From an uncultured Ruminococcus sp. (lineage in GTDB: Bacteria > Bacillota > Clostridia > Oscillospirales > Ruminococcaceae), in contig USEH01000094.1 of assembly GCA_900553675.1 (NCBI GenBank), positions 1 to 8,280 of the forward strand: 8,280 nucleotides of DNA. The letters are read 5' to 3'. A model generated the notes under the pieces. The model searched no databases, had not been told where the DNA came from, and saw nothing but the letters and a program-made list of their open reading frames with translations. The translations under genes and the position numbers were made by a program. Below are positions 1 to 7,750 of this stretch, in pieces (within the stretch, counting starts at the first letter, position 1; each line of letters starts with the position of its first letter).

Positions 1-1020
1 GAAAATAATTACGCCGCAAAGGAAAACGAGCTTGCGCGCGTTCAGCAGAAAAAAACCATAATCCCGTTTAACCGCATAGGCAACGTTTCCGGAACCCTTA
101 TGCAGGTGTTCGGAGGAATAGGAATCGGCATTTTTACGGCGATGTTTCTGGTGCTTAAGCTCGCCTCGGCGGTAACTGAATTTGCTTTGTTCGGCGGAGT
201 AGGCACTGTCTGCCTTGTCGGCGCGATATTGTCGCTGCTGGCGGTGATATCCGGCAAGAACAAGAAAAAGCGGCTTGCAAGGGCTGAAAGATATGCAAGG
301 ATCTGCGGCAAAAATCGCTACTGCAACATCGACGAGCTTGCAATGCACGTAAACTCCACCCCCAAGCTGGTTTTAAAAGAGGTTAAAAAGCTTCTTCGCA
401 TAGGCTACTATCCGCAGGGACATCTCGACAAAAGCGGCACCTGCTTAATGCTTGACGATAAGATATATAACGAATACCTTGCGATGGAAAAGGTGCGCAT
501 GGCAGCTCTTCCCGACAAATCGGCTGATAAAAAGAGCCTTCCCGCAGCCGAGCCTGCGTCTAAGGACGCTAAGGAGAAATCCGAGCTTGACGAAATGATA
601 ACCCAAGGCATGGACTGTATTGCCAAGCTTCGTGAGATGAACGACAATATCCCCGGCGAGGAGATATCCTTAAAGCTGTTCCGCCTTGAAAATCTTTTGC
701 GGGACATATTCGACCGCTTAAAGGAGCATCCCGAACAGCGCGAGAAGATGAAAAAGTTTATGGATTACTATCTGCCCATAACCTTAAAGCTGGTTGGGGC
801 ATATGAGGAGTTTGATTCTCTGAGCGTTCAGGGAGACGATATCGTCGAAGCCAAAAACGAGATAGAAAAAACCCTGGACACCATCAACAACGCCTTCGGA
901 GAGCTTTTAGAAAGGCTTTTCAGAGATACAGCCTTCGACGTTACAACCGACGCTCAGGTTTTGCAAACCATGCTCGCCAAGGACGGTCTTACCAAAACAA
1001 GTCAGTTTGACAAAAAATAA
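1..1020 (+). CDS. xpaC: XpaC-like membrane protein (5-bromo-4-chloroindolyl phosphate hydrolysis family), 5' end outside window
   Basis: The frame is open from base 1, so the gene begins upstream; 339 codons and a TAA stop are visible. Methionine codon 34 (base 100) is not a convincing start because coding sequence continues in front of it. Two hydrophobic segments lie around bases 112-175 and 190-250, followed by a lysine/arginine-rich stretch that suggests the rest is cytoplasmic. After them comes the family signature: a helix-turn-helix-like stretch, then QGHLD near base 415 and CLMLDDK near 442-462. The C-terminal half is charged and helical. XpaC was named for hydrolysis of a chromogenic phosphate when overexpressed; the physiological role is unclear. 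TelA begins 22 nt downstream on the same strand, the arrangement of the Bacillus xpaC-yceH type, so co-transcription is likely. The family call is from recognised motifs and neighbour, not from a search. Confidence 0.85.
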   Translation, partial: ENNYAAKENELARVQQKKTIIPFNRIGNVSGTLMQVFGGIGIGIFTAMFLVLKLASAVTEFALFGGVGTVCLVGAILSLLAVISGKNKKKRLARAERYARICGKNRYCNIDELAMHVNSTPKLVLKEVKKLLRIGYYPQGHLDKSGTCLMLDDKIYNEYLAMEKVRMAALPDKSADKKSLPAAEPASKDAKEKSELDEMITQGMDCIAKLREMNDNIPGEEISLKLFRLENLLRDIFDRLKEHPEQREKMKKFMDYYLPITLKLVGAYEEFDSLSVQGDDIVEAKNEIEKTLDTINNAFGELLERLFRDTAFDVTTDAQVLQTMLAKDGLTKTSQFDKK

Positions 1021-1029
1021 ATAATTCAC

Positions 1030-1035
1030 AGGAGG
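1030..1035 (+). promoter_or_regulatory. Ribosome binding site of telA
   Basis: A perfect AGGAGG lies 7 nt before the ATG at 1043, in the 22-nt gap after the xpaC stop codon. It fixes the telA start and predicts strong translation. Confidence 0.85.
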
Positions 1036-1042
1036 AAGCGCA

Positions 1043-2212
1043 ATGACCAATTTAGACGATATGTTGAATCAGACTCCAACCCTCACGCTTGAGGGTATAG
1101 AGCCGGAAAAGCAGGAAGCGGAAGAGGTTAAAAACGCCGTTATGGCTCCCGAAGCCGTTGCCAAGGCTGTTGTTGAAAACATGAAGGCAGACCTCACGCC
1201 GGAGGAGCAGAAGATGGTTGACGATTTTGCTACTCAGATCGACATAACCAACACCCAGCAGATTTTGCAGTATGGCGCGGGCTGTCAGAAGAAGATTGCC
1301 GACTTTTCCGAAACCGCCCTTACAAACGTCCGCACCAAGGACATGGGCGAAATCGGCGATATGCTGGTAGACGTTGTCGGAGAGCTTAAAGAGTTTAACG
1401 ACGATGAGGAGTCCAAGGGCTTTTTGGGCTTCTTCAAAAAGAACGCCAACAAGCTTTCAAGCTTTAAGGCAAAGTATGACAAAGCCGAGGTCAACGTTTC
1501 AAGAATAAGCGGCGCTCTTGAAGAGCATCAGGTCACCCTTTTAAAGGATATTGCAATGCTCGACAAGCTTTACGATATCAACCTCAACTACTTCAAGGAG
1601 CTTTCCATGTACATTCTCGCCGGAAAGCAGAAGCTTAAGGTTGCGCAGGAGGAAGAGCTGCCCAAGTTTATAGAAAAGGCAGAAAAGAGCGGTCTGCCCG
1701 AAGACGCTCAGTTTGCCCGCGATTTCTCCGAGATGTGCTCGCGCTTTGAAAAGAAGATTCACGATTTAGAGCTTACAAGAATGGTATCGCTTCAGATGGC
1801 TCCCCAGATCCGCATGATTCAGAACAACAACGTTGTTATGAGCGACAAGATTCAGTCAACGCTTGTAAACACCATTCCTCTTTGGAAGAGCCAGATGGTT
1901 ATTGCAATAGGTCTGAGCCATTCAACCGAAGCCGCCGCCGCTCAGAGAGCCGTCAGCGATGTCACCAATGAAATGCTCAAGAAAAACGCCGACGCTTTAA
2001 AGCTTGCCACTGTTGAGACTGTCAAGGAGAGCGAGCGCGGCATAGTCGATATAGAAGCTCTTAAGGCTACCAACCAGACCCTTATATCCACTCTTGATGA
2101 GGTTATGAAGATTCAGAAGGACGGCAAGGAAAAGAGAGTTGCCGCCGAAGCCGAGCTTTCTCGCATTGAAAATGAGATGAAGCAGAAGCTGTTGGAGATT
2201 AGTCAGCAGTAA
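1043..2212 (+). CDS. telA: TelA family protein (toxic anion resistance)
   Basis: Complete 389-residue protein, the usual length for TelA. No signal peptide or membrane span is visible; it is acidic, lysine-rich and largely helical. Family landmarks in order: DITNTQQILQYGAG near residues 67-80, KKIADFSETAL near 83-93, NVRTKDMGEIGDML near 95-108, KAKYDKAEVNV near 142-152, LLKDIAMLDKLYD near 166-178, SGLPEDAQFA near 216-225, and ELTRMVSLQMAPQIR near 243-257 followed by LVNTIPLWKSQM near 274-285. The C-terminal 60 residues look like a coiled coil. TelA was named from plasmid-borne tellurite resistance; chromosomal homologues are linked to tolerance of toxic anions and cell-envelope-active agents, but the biochemical activity is not established. 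It probably works with the upstream membrane protein XpaC. Transcription should end at the hairpin at 2236-2282. Confidence 0.93.
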   Translation: MTNLDDMLNQTPTLTLEGIEPEKQEAEEVKNAVMAPEAVAKAVVENMKADLTPEEQKMVDDFATQIDITNTQQILQYGAGCQKKIADFSETALTNVRTKDMGEIGDMLVDVVGELKEFNDDEESKGFLGFFKKNANKLSSFKAKYDKAEVNVSRISGALEEHQVTLLKDIAMLDKLYDINLNYFKELSMYILAGKQKLKVAQEEELPKFIEKAEKSGLPEDAQFARDFSEMCSRFEKKIHDLELTRMVSLQMAPQIRMIQNNNVVMSDKIQSTLVNTIPLWKSQMVIAIGLSHSTEAAAAQRAVSDVTNEMLKKNADALKLATVETVKESERGIVDIEALKATNQTLISTLDEVMKIQKDGKEKRVAAEAELSRIENEMKQKLLEISQQ

Positions 2213-2235
2213 AATATTACTTTCCATAAAGTTTT

Positions 2236-2282
2236 CGCCGCACCTGTCGGGAGGGTTCTCCTGATGGGTGCGGCGGATTTTA
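2236..2282 (+). terminator. Intrinsic terminator after telA
   Basis: A 9-bp GC-rich stem pairs CGCCGCACC (2236-2244) with GGTGCGGCG (2267-2275). A second 5-bp stem inside it pairs GGGAG (2249-2253) with CTCCT (2258-2262, one G-T pair). GATTTTATTATT follows on the plus strand. Reading the minus strand there is no T run after the stem, so it should stop the telA transcript rather than the restriction genes that approach from the other side. Confidence 0.85.
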
Positions 2283-2298
2283 TTATTGGGATTACAAA

Positions 2299-3261
2299 TT
2301 AATTCCACTGACAAGAAATAAATATGATATCTGTTGGCATACCTTCAAATTCAATGTCAAATTTCAGTGATGTCTCCACCTTGGTTGAAGCATTATGTAT
2401 TCTAAAGCTGAATTGCCAGCCGTTGTTTAAATATAGCTCTACTGTATTAGCACTATTTTTCTTAAACTTAATAGCCACAAGCTCATCAGGCAGTTCAGCT
2501 ATCGGGATATTAATGCTTGGCTTTTTTGTACGAGAAGGTTTATTTAATGTACCTCTCAGATTAAATGATTGTATTTTGGTGGTTTTATTTGAATCAATAG
2601 AAATTACTTTATAAAAGTCGTATTCGCCCAATAAATACTCTACCATACGGCGTGGAAATGAAGGGTCAACACTGTTGGCTCTTTTTATTTCCTTCATAAA
2701 AGCATTAAGCAGAGGTATATATACATCTTTGTCCTTGCCGGGCAGGTCAGACCAATCAGATTTATTATTTTTCTCACCCTTTAGATAATCGAAAATCGGA
2801 GATACTGCGTTCCAGTAAGTTTCAGAGCATGGAATGCCATACCATTTAGCTCCAAAATCAATGGAAGGACTTAATCGGGAATGTTTTACGGCAAAGTGGT
2901 TGTGCTTAACGCTAAGACCTATTTCCCAACCGCTTTCACCTCGGATGATAAGGATGTCTCTAACGTCGCCCTTTTCGCCTTCTTTGTCTTTTTGTATCTT
3001 TAATACAATTATTTCGCTGTCGTTTTCAACCATAATCGGTTCAAGACCGGCGAGCTTCTCGGTCATCGCATTAGCTGCTTTCATAAGTGTTTCTTGAAAA
3101 CTATTATCAGTATGATTCCATGCTTTTTCAGCAGCTTCAAAGCTCGAGTTTTTTACAAAAACAACCTTATCTTTTCCTCTGTATTTTGCAATAGTTTCAA
3201 CTAAAGCTAATAAGCAAGCCATTTCAAAAGCCCTGCCTTGGTCGTTGCTTTTTGAACTCAT
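2299..3261 (-). CDS. haeIIIR: HaeIII-like type II restriction endonuclease (predicted GGCC)
   Basis: A 320-residue protein resembling the HaeIII restriction endonuclease family: SNDQGRAFE near residues 5-13, KNSSFEAAEKAWN near 37-49, then GDVRDILIIR (98-107), WEIGLSVKHNHFAVKHSRLS (112-131) and FGAKWYGIPCSETYW (136-150). The stretch from D99/D102 through E113 to K119 is the best candidate for the metal-binding PD-(D/E)xK catalytic core, an assignment by pattern only. The predicted reaction is double-strand cleavage of unmethylated GGCC. The ATG at 3261 overlaps the methyltransferase stop by one base (TAATG), and AGAGGA at 3271-3276 lies 9 nt upstream inside the methyltransferase gene, so translation is probably coupled. 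The gene ends 17 nt from the telA terminator. Base composition is AT-rich compared with telA or the symporter, which hints at transfer. No truncation or frameshift is seen. Confidence 0.9.
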   Translation of the reverse strand: MSSKSNDQGRAFEMACLLALVETIAKYRGKDKVVFVKNSSFEAAEKAWNHTDNSFQETLMKAANAMTEKLAGLEPIMVENDSEIIVLKIQKDKEGEKGDVRDILIIRGESGWEIGLSVKHNHFAVKHSRLSPSIDFGAKWYGIPCSETYWNAVSPIFDYLKGEKNNKSDWSDLPGKDKDVYIPLLNAFMKEIKRANSVDPSFPRRMVEYLLGEYDFYKVISIDSNKTTKIQSFNLRGTLNKPSRTKKPSINIPIAELPDELVAIKFKKNSANTVELYLNNGWQFSFRIHNASTKVETSLKFDIEFEGMPTDIIFISCQWN

Positions 3262-4259
3262 TATTTTGTATCCTCTAAGGTTTGTTTTATTGCTACTGCG
3301 ATTTCGTATGCCAGATTAACCGGAACGGCGTTGCCTATCATTTTGTAAGCGTCATTAGTGTTGGTGTAGATGAACTTAAATGTATCCGGAAAGCCTTGGA
3401 TTCTGGCGATCTCACGGATTGTCATTCGTCTGTACAAATGCTCTTGTCCTTCTGCAAAACGGCAGTCGTCTTTTCCGCACTTTATCATTTTTGGCGCCTG
3501 TGGATGCAGCTGACATTGACGACCAGAAGCTTGTACGGTAAATGCCTGATCGTCCCATGATTTTACTCTGTTACGACTCATAAAAATAGGGGAATATGCG
3601 CCAACAAAGTATTCGTTATTATTTATAGCCTCTTCATTATGACGGTTGGATTTATCAGCCGGAACGGCAGTATACTGCAAGTCCCATATTATATCCCTTA
3701 ATGTTATTTTTTTATCATCATTTAAAGTAGAACCAACCGGAAATTTGAAATCAACATTCAAGTCATTTCTGAATCCTATGTAAAAAACTCTTTTGCGTTC
3801 CTGTGCAACGCCATAATCTTTTGCGTTTACCAATGTTATTGTTACATTGTAACCGCAATCACGAAACATCTGTAGAATGTTTTTAACGGCCTCTGAATGT
3901 CTGTTTGCAAGCATACCGCTTACATTTTCAGCCAAGAAAAATTTTGGCTGTTTTTCTTTTAGTATACGTATATAATCATAGAAAAGCTGACCTCTTGCAT
4001 CTTCGATACCTCTTAATGACCCTGCTTCCGACCATGATTGGCAGGGAGGACCGCCGATTATTCCGTCAATGTTATAAGGAAAATCTTTTTCGCTGATTTT
4101 GCGTATATCATCTTTTATTAAAACGGTTTTAGGGTGGTTGACTTCATAAGTAGACCATATAGCAGGGTCATATTCGTTTGCGACCGGAATTTCAAATCCT
4201 GCGCGCTCAAATCCAAGGTCGAGCCCACCGCAGCCGCTGAATAAGCTAATTACTGTCAT
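3261..4259 (-). CDS. haeIIIM: HaeIII-like DNA cytosine-5 methyltransferase (predicted GGCC)
   Basis: A 332-residue C5-cytosine methyltransferase with all main motifs in canonical order. Motif I is [11 protein letters not shown] (7-17, S-adenosylmethionine binding). Motif IV is [13 protein letters not shown] (69-81) with catalytic Cys73. Motif VI contains ENV (111-113), motif VIII is [11 protein letters not shown] (153-163), motif IX is [15 protein letters not shown] (277-291), and motif X is [15 protein letters not shown] (307-321). The target-recognition segment, [10 protein letters not shown] through [11 protein letters not shown] (about 226-256), closely resembles M.HaeIII as I remember it. 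Arg229, Arg231 and Arg247 align with the M.HaeIII arginines linked to GGCC recognition. It should protect the host by methylating the internal cytosine of GGCC. It comes before the endonuclease in the operon, an order that lets protection appear first. The start is supported by GGAGG at 4264-4268, 4 nt upstream. Confidence 0.95.
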   Translation of the reverse strand: MTVISLFSGCGGLDLGFERAGFEIPVANEYDPAIWSTYEVNHPKTVLIKDDIRKISEKDFPYNIDGIIGGPPCQSWSEAGSLRGIEDARGQLFYDYIRILKEKQPKFFLAENVSGMLANRHSEAVKNILQMFRDCGYNVTITLVNAKDYGVAQERKRVFYIGFRNDLNVDFKFPVGSTLNDDKKITLRDIIWDLQYTAVPADKSNRHNEEAINNNEYFVGAYSPIFMSRNRVKSWDDQAFTVQASGRQCQLHPQAPKMIKCGKDDCRFAEGQEHLYRRMTIREIARIQGFPDTFKFIYTNTNDAYKMIGNAVPVNLAYEIAVAIKQTLEDTK

Positions 4260-4285
4260 ATTTCCTCCATAAAAATATTTATATG

Positions 4286-4315
4286 ATTAAACGTAACAAT
4301 CTGCCATAATGTAAA
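4286..4315 (-). promoter_or_regulatory. Candidate promoter of the restriction-modification operon
   Basis: On the minus strand TTTACA (4310-4315) and TTTAAT (4286-4291) each differ from the sigma-A consensus at one position and are 18 nt apart. They lie in the 70-nt AT-rich gap between the ydbT stop and the methyltransferase start, upstream of its GGAGG. No terminator hairpin is visible in this gap, so read-through from ydbT is also possible. No controller (C) protein gene is present. Confidence 0.45.
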
Positions 4316-4329
4316 CGCGGAGATGTATT

Positions 4330-5808
4330 TTACTCCGGATTCTCCGAAAAATAAAGGTCAAAACCGTTCTTATCAAAAAAGTTCAGCGCCTTATCCAGCT
4401 TTAACCCGTAAATGCGGTGCTTCACCTTTGCACCTGATGCGGTATAGATTATCGCCGTGCAGGTTCCCGACATATGCTGCGGAATGCTCTGCCTTATTAC
4501 CACCTTGGTTATCCTGCTTTTCGGCGCGATAACGGTGTGGAAGCCGTAAAGTCTTGCATAGCTCATGATTATGTGACCGTCGGTCATGCCGATGCCCGTT
4601 ATGAACAGCGACAGCGTTTTTACAACCGCAAGCCATATCGCGGGTATCTCCGCGATGACCACTGCCGTAACTGCAACAGAATGCCACGAGGGCAGGAAAG
4701 TCTCGACCAACCAGAACGCCGCAAGCGGCACCAGCGCCCATACTATCGACCAGAAGTAAAAGCCACCGTAGCCACGCGGAGTGGGGCGCAGCTGTATTTT
4801 GGGATGCGGATAGTCGGGGAAGACCTCCGAAATAGTGCCGTTAATCTCCTTGGCGGTGGTTATCGGCATTATCACCGAAAGCTCCGAGCGACCGGTGGAG
4901 CCGTAGCCCGAGCAGTGGCAGTGCAGGCTGGAGATATTGAACACCTTTGCAACGAAATTCTGCTTTAAGTCGATATAATTTACCCTGTTCAGCGAGATTA
5001 TGTGCCGGTTTTTGGCAAAAAGTCCGCTTTTGATATATATAGCGTCGGGGCATTTGGTTAGGATATAGTCCCAGAAGTAAAATATGTTTGTCACAAACGA
5101 GATAAGCCAGCTTACAATAATTACTATCGATATACCCGCTGCAATCGGCGGGACGATTTTTGCCGCACGGTTGGCAAATTCACTAAGGGTGTCGAGGATA
5201 AGCCTTGCCTCAACCTCTCGGTCAAATACCTGCCAAGTCTCCACTATAAATGCAACCGCAACAGCAGCCCCCGAAAGGGAAGAGGAGGCTATTATCGAAA
5301 AGATAAACAGCCGCAGCTTGTTCGGCGAGATGGAATAGTTAAGGCTTTTAACGCGGGTGTTTTTCATCGAGGCATAAAGCCTGTCGGCGTCCGAACGCTT
5401 CATTACAAGAGTGATGTCTGCCTTGTCGAAAATTCCGGCGTTTGTGGCGATATATACCTTTGCTGCGCCCACCATTTTGTAAAATAGATTCTGTTTTATA
5501 CTCAGCGTAGAAATTTCACTGTAGAAAACGGTGTCCTCGGTGACGGCGATAATCCCTTTTCTTACGATGATCCGCTCCGAGTTGAATTTATATGTCACGC
5601 TCATAAGCCGTATCCATGCAAAGGCTATTATCGCCGCTAAAACGATAAGGTCGAGCCACGTACCCCGAATCCAGACCTTGAAGGCGTCAACGTTGAACGA
5701 AAGTGAATAAAGGCTTCTTATAAGAGGGATTATAAGAAGCCAGAAATAGCGGGTGGTGTAGGAAAACAGCTTGATAAAATGCTGCTGTCCGGTGCGTTCG
5801 CCTGACAT
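4330..5808 (-). CDS. ydbT: YdbT-like membrane protein with three bacterial PH (bPH2) domains
   Basis: A 492-residue multi-pass membrane protein. Hydrophobic spans are near residues 21-37, 51-69, 165-190, 218-246, 350-370 and 377-404, giving three pairs of membrane helices. After each pair comes a soluble beta-rich block like the bacterial PH domain (PF03703/DUF304): about 72-148 (YKFNSERIIVRKGI then FYSEISTLSIKQN), 249-330 (the ISLNRVNYIDLKQNF block) and 405-480 (GMTDGHIIMSYARLYG). This alternation and length fit Bacillus YdbT. The role is poorly defined; the YdbS/YdbT pair in Bacillus has been linked to resistance to a bacteriocin, with no known enzymatic activity. The start follows an AAGGGGGG purine run with 5 nt spacing. 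It lies 45 nt downstream of the ydbS-like gene, so the two are very likely one operon. Assignment is by architecture and pairing. Confidence 0.85.
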   Translation of the reverse strand: MSGERTGQQHFIKLFSYTTRYFWLLIIPLIRSLYSLSFNVDAFKVWIRGTWLDLIVLAAIIAFAWIRLMSVTYKFNSERIIVRKGIIAVTEDTVFYSEISTLSIKQNLFYKMVGAAKVYIATNAGIFDKADITLVMKRSDADRLYASMKNTRVKSLNYSISPNKLRLFIFSIIASSSLSGAAVAVAFIVETWQVFDREVEARLILDTLSEFANRAAKIVPPIAAGISIVIIVSWLISFVTNIFYFWDYILTKCPDAIYIKSGLFAKNRHIISLNRVNYIDLKQNFVAKVFNISSLHCHCSGYGSTGRSELSVIMPITTAKEINGTISEVFPDYPHPKIQLRPTPRGYGGFYFWSIVWALVPLAAFWLVETFLPSWHSVAVTAVVIAEIPAIWLAVVKTLSLFITGIGMTDGHIIMSYARLYGFHTVIAPKSRITKVVIRQSIPQHMSGTCTAIIYTASGAKVKHRIYGLKLDKALNFFDKNGFDLYFSENPE

Positions 5809-5853
5809 CTGAACCCCCCTTTTTGTTTACTTGCAGTATAATCAAGTTTAAAA

Positions 5854-6294
5854 TTATCTCTCTGTTATCTTAGCGTGAAGCAGATTTGTGATATCGTCGC
5901 AGTCGGTAGTCCTTAAAAACGGAAGGATGATGGTTCCGCCAAGTCCGCGTATCAGGATAAAATTGAATCCCGAAAAGCTGCTTAAGGGCAGGGATATCCG
6001 GGTGACATACTGCACCGCGGACATCTTCATAAACTCGCGCTTGTAGAAAAATATGCCGGTGTGAATGGTTATTTCGGCATCCGAAATGTATATGACCGTC
6101 CTGCGGAAGTAGGAGGGCAGGACAATAAATCCGAAAAGCACTCCCAGCGCCCAGAATAAACAAATCAGAACTATCATAAGTATTCTAAAGGAGACAAGAT
6201 ATATGCGTATGCCGATGGTCAGAACTGCGCATAGTGCCAAAATGGCAAGCTTTATAATGGTAAGCGCAGTGCTTTTGGGCAGATATTTCCTCAT
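5854..6294 (-). CDS. ydbS: YdbS-like small membrane protein with one bPH2 domain
   Basis: A 146-residue protein with two adjacent membrane spans near residues 11-30 and 37-60 and a single C-terminal PH-like domain near 66-140. The domain starts with the usual YFRRTVIYISDAEITIHTG pattern and continues through the YKREFMKMSAVQYV block and GLGGTIILPF. This is the short-partner architecture of Bacillus YdbS, found immediately upstream of YdbT as here. The two proteins probably form a membrane complex. The ATG at 6294 is preceded by AAAGGAG (6300-6306) with good spacing. The start lies only 35 nt from the divergent symporter start, so the two promoters must overlap each other or the coding regions. 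No missing residues or frame problems were seen. Confidence 0.82.
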   Translation of the reverse strand: MRKYLPKSTALTIIKLAILALCAVLTIGIRIYLVSFRILMIVLICLFWALGVLFGFIVLPSYFRRTVIYISDAEITIHTGIFFYKREFMKMSAVQYVTRISLPLSSFSGFNFILIRGLGGTIILPFLRTTDCDDITNLLHAKITER

Positions 6295-6329
6295 GGCTTC
6301 TCCTTTCGTTTATTTGGGGATGATGGATA
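6295..6329. promoter_or_regulatory. Very short divergent intergenic region
   Basis: Only 35 nt separate the ydbS-like start from the symporter GTG start. It holds the ydbS ribosome binding site (minus strand) and a GGGGA at 6316-6320 that could serve the symporter. I see no convincing -35/-10 pair within it; promoters for either side would have to extend into the opposite gene. Confidence 0.5.
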
Positions 6330-7750
6330 GTGTTTGTAAGACTTATAGATTTTATGTCGGAAGCGGTGTGGAGTATTCCCACCGTTGCGCTTATCGCCCT
6401 TACAGGGCTGTGGTTCACGGTTAAAATGCGGTGCTTGCAGATAACCTCTTTTAAAGAAATGCTGCGTGCGCTGCGCAAAAACCTGTTTTCGGGAGGAACG
6501 CGCCGCGCAATAGAATCAATCTCGACCGCCCTTGCCGCAACCGTCGGAACAGGTAGCGTAAGCGGGGTTGCGACCGCTTTGACAATCGGCGGAGCGGGAG
6601 CGATATTCTGGCTGTGGGTGTCCGCGTTTCTGGGGATGGCTGTTGCATATGCCGAGGGTGTTTTAAGTATAAAATACCGAAGCGGCAAAAAAGGCGGAAT
6701 AATGTATTCTATCCGCGACGGGCTGAAAGAACCCTTTGCGGCGGCAGTGTATGCGGCGTTCACCCTGCTTGCATCTTTCGGAATGGGCAGCATGGCTCAG
6801 ACAAATGCCGGCACTCAGGCAATCAGCGCGGAATTTTCGGTTCAGCCGGTTATAATAGGGGCGGTGTTTGCAATAGTCGCTGCGTTGTGCGTGTTTTCAA
6901 AAAGGGATTTCACCGGCAAAGCCTGCTCGGTCTTTCTGCCGGTGCTGTCGGTGGCGTATATATGCGTGACGCTGTGGGTCATAATAGTCAATTATAAAAA
7001 TATTCCATCTGCTTTTGAAATGATTTTTTCTTCGGCGTTCGGACTAAGACCGATTGCCGGAGGCGCTGCCGGATATGCCGTCAAGCAGGCGATATCCACC
7101 GGCTTTAAGCGGGGAATCTTCTCAAACGAGGCGGCACGACTGCCGCTATTCACGCCGAGGCGCAGGGAATATCTCCCCATGAGCAGGGGCTGATGAATAT
7201 GTTTGAGGTGATAACCGATACGTTTATAATATGCACCTTAACGGCACTTTGTATTCTCACATCGGGAGCGCAAAATTCGGGTCTGGACGGCGCCGAGCTT
7301 GTTACAACCGCCTGCAAAACCGCTTTCGGCGATATATCCGGAAAAATCGTAGCAATAAGCATATGCGGCTTTTCGCTGGCGACGGTTATGGGGTGGTCGA
7401 AAATAGGTCTGGGCGCGGCGGATTATCTCGGCGGGAAGACGAGGATAACGGTGTATAAGCTTGCATATGTCGCTGCGGCGTTTGCAGGGAGCGTTGTAAG
7501 TCTGGATATAGCATGGAAGATAAGCGATATCTTCAACGGCATGATGATTTTCCCCTGCACCATCGCGCTGATACTTTTGCGAAAGGAGATAACAGGGGCA
7601 AGGGAAGAGGAAAATTACAGCCGCCCCGTAGAACCAAAGCCGTTTTCTCCGCGCTCGGAATCGGGAAGCTCGTCAGCCTCGCAGACCTCGGGGAAGATTA
7701 CGGGCGTAACCACAATCTGCGCAAACCGCTCGCCCGGCTCGAAGATGTAG
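6330..7750 (+). pseudogene. AGCS-family sodium:alanine/amino-acid symporter, frameshifted
   Basis: Two frames together encode an AGCS (alanine/glycine:cation) symporter. The first (6330-7193, GTG start) carries ALAATVGTGSVSGVATAL near residues 68-85, FWLWVSAFLGMAVAYAEGVL near 93-112, then GGIMYSI, GSMAQTNAGTQAIS near 153-166, and the late signature FKRGIFSNEA ending at base 7133. It then turns into non-family sequence and stops. The family reads NEAGLG at this point; the homologous continuation (GTTAAIHAEAQG, then PHEQGLMNMFEV) resumes at base 7133 in another frame and runs to LRKEITGAREEE near 7610. The pattern fits loss of 7 nt encoding the G-L of NEAGLG. Downstream, the frame stays open to 7750 antisense to the dUTPase gene, so the last 45 codons are not family sequence and the native end is lost. 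If functional it would import a small neutral amino acid with Na+. A sequencing or assembly error is possible, but a plain one-base error would not explain the missing residues. Confidence 0.85.

Noticed and set aside
2213..2298. Terminal repeats or a target-site duplication at the edges of the restriction cassette (compared with 4260-4330).
   Set aside because: No matching direct or inverted repeats were visible between the two flanks; the only structure found is the telA terminator.
4474..4968. A long plus-strand open frame (164 codons) opposite the ydbT-like gene.
   Set aside because: It is Arg/His/Tyr-rich with no recognisable domain and lies antisense to a clear membrane-protein gene; a shadow frame.
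5837..5842. Perfect TATAAT on the plus strand between the ydbS- and ydbT-like genes.
   Set aside because: No -35 element at proper spacing, and both flanking genes are on the minus strand; likely a chance match in an AT-rich gap.
6185..6793. A 202-codon minus-strand open frame covering the divergent ydbS/symporter start region.
   Set aside because: It overlaps both real genes, has low-complexity Ala/Pro/Arg/Ser content and no family resemblance; a shadow of GC-rich coding sequence.
7193..7750. The downstream symporter frame as a separate 185-residue gene.
   Set aside because: Its sequence is the C-terminal part of the same AGCS family protein, it has no ribosome binding site of its own, and its last 45 codons are antisense to dut. 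It is better treated as part of a broken gene.
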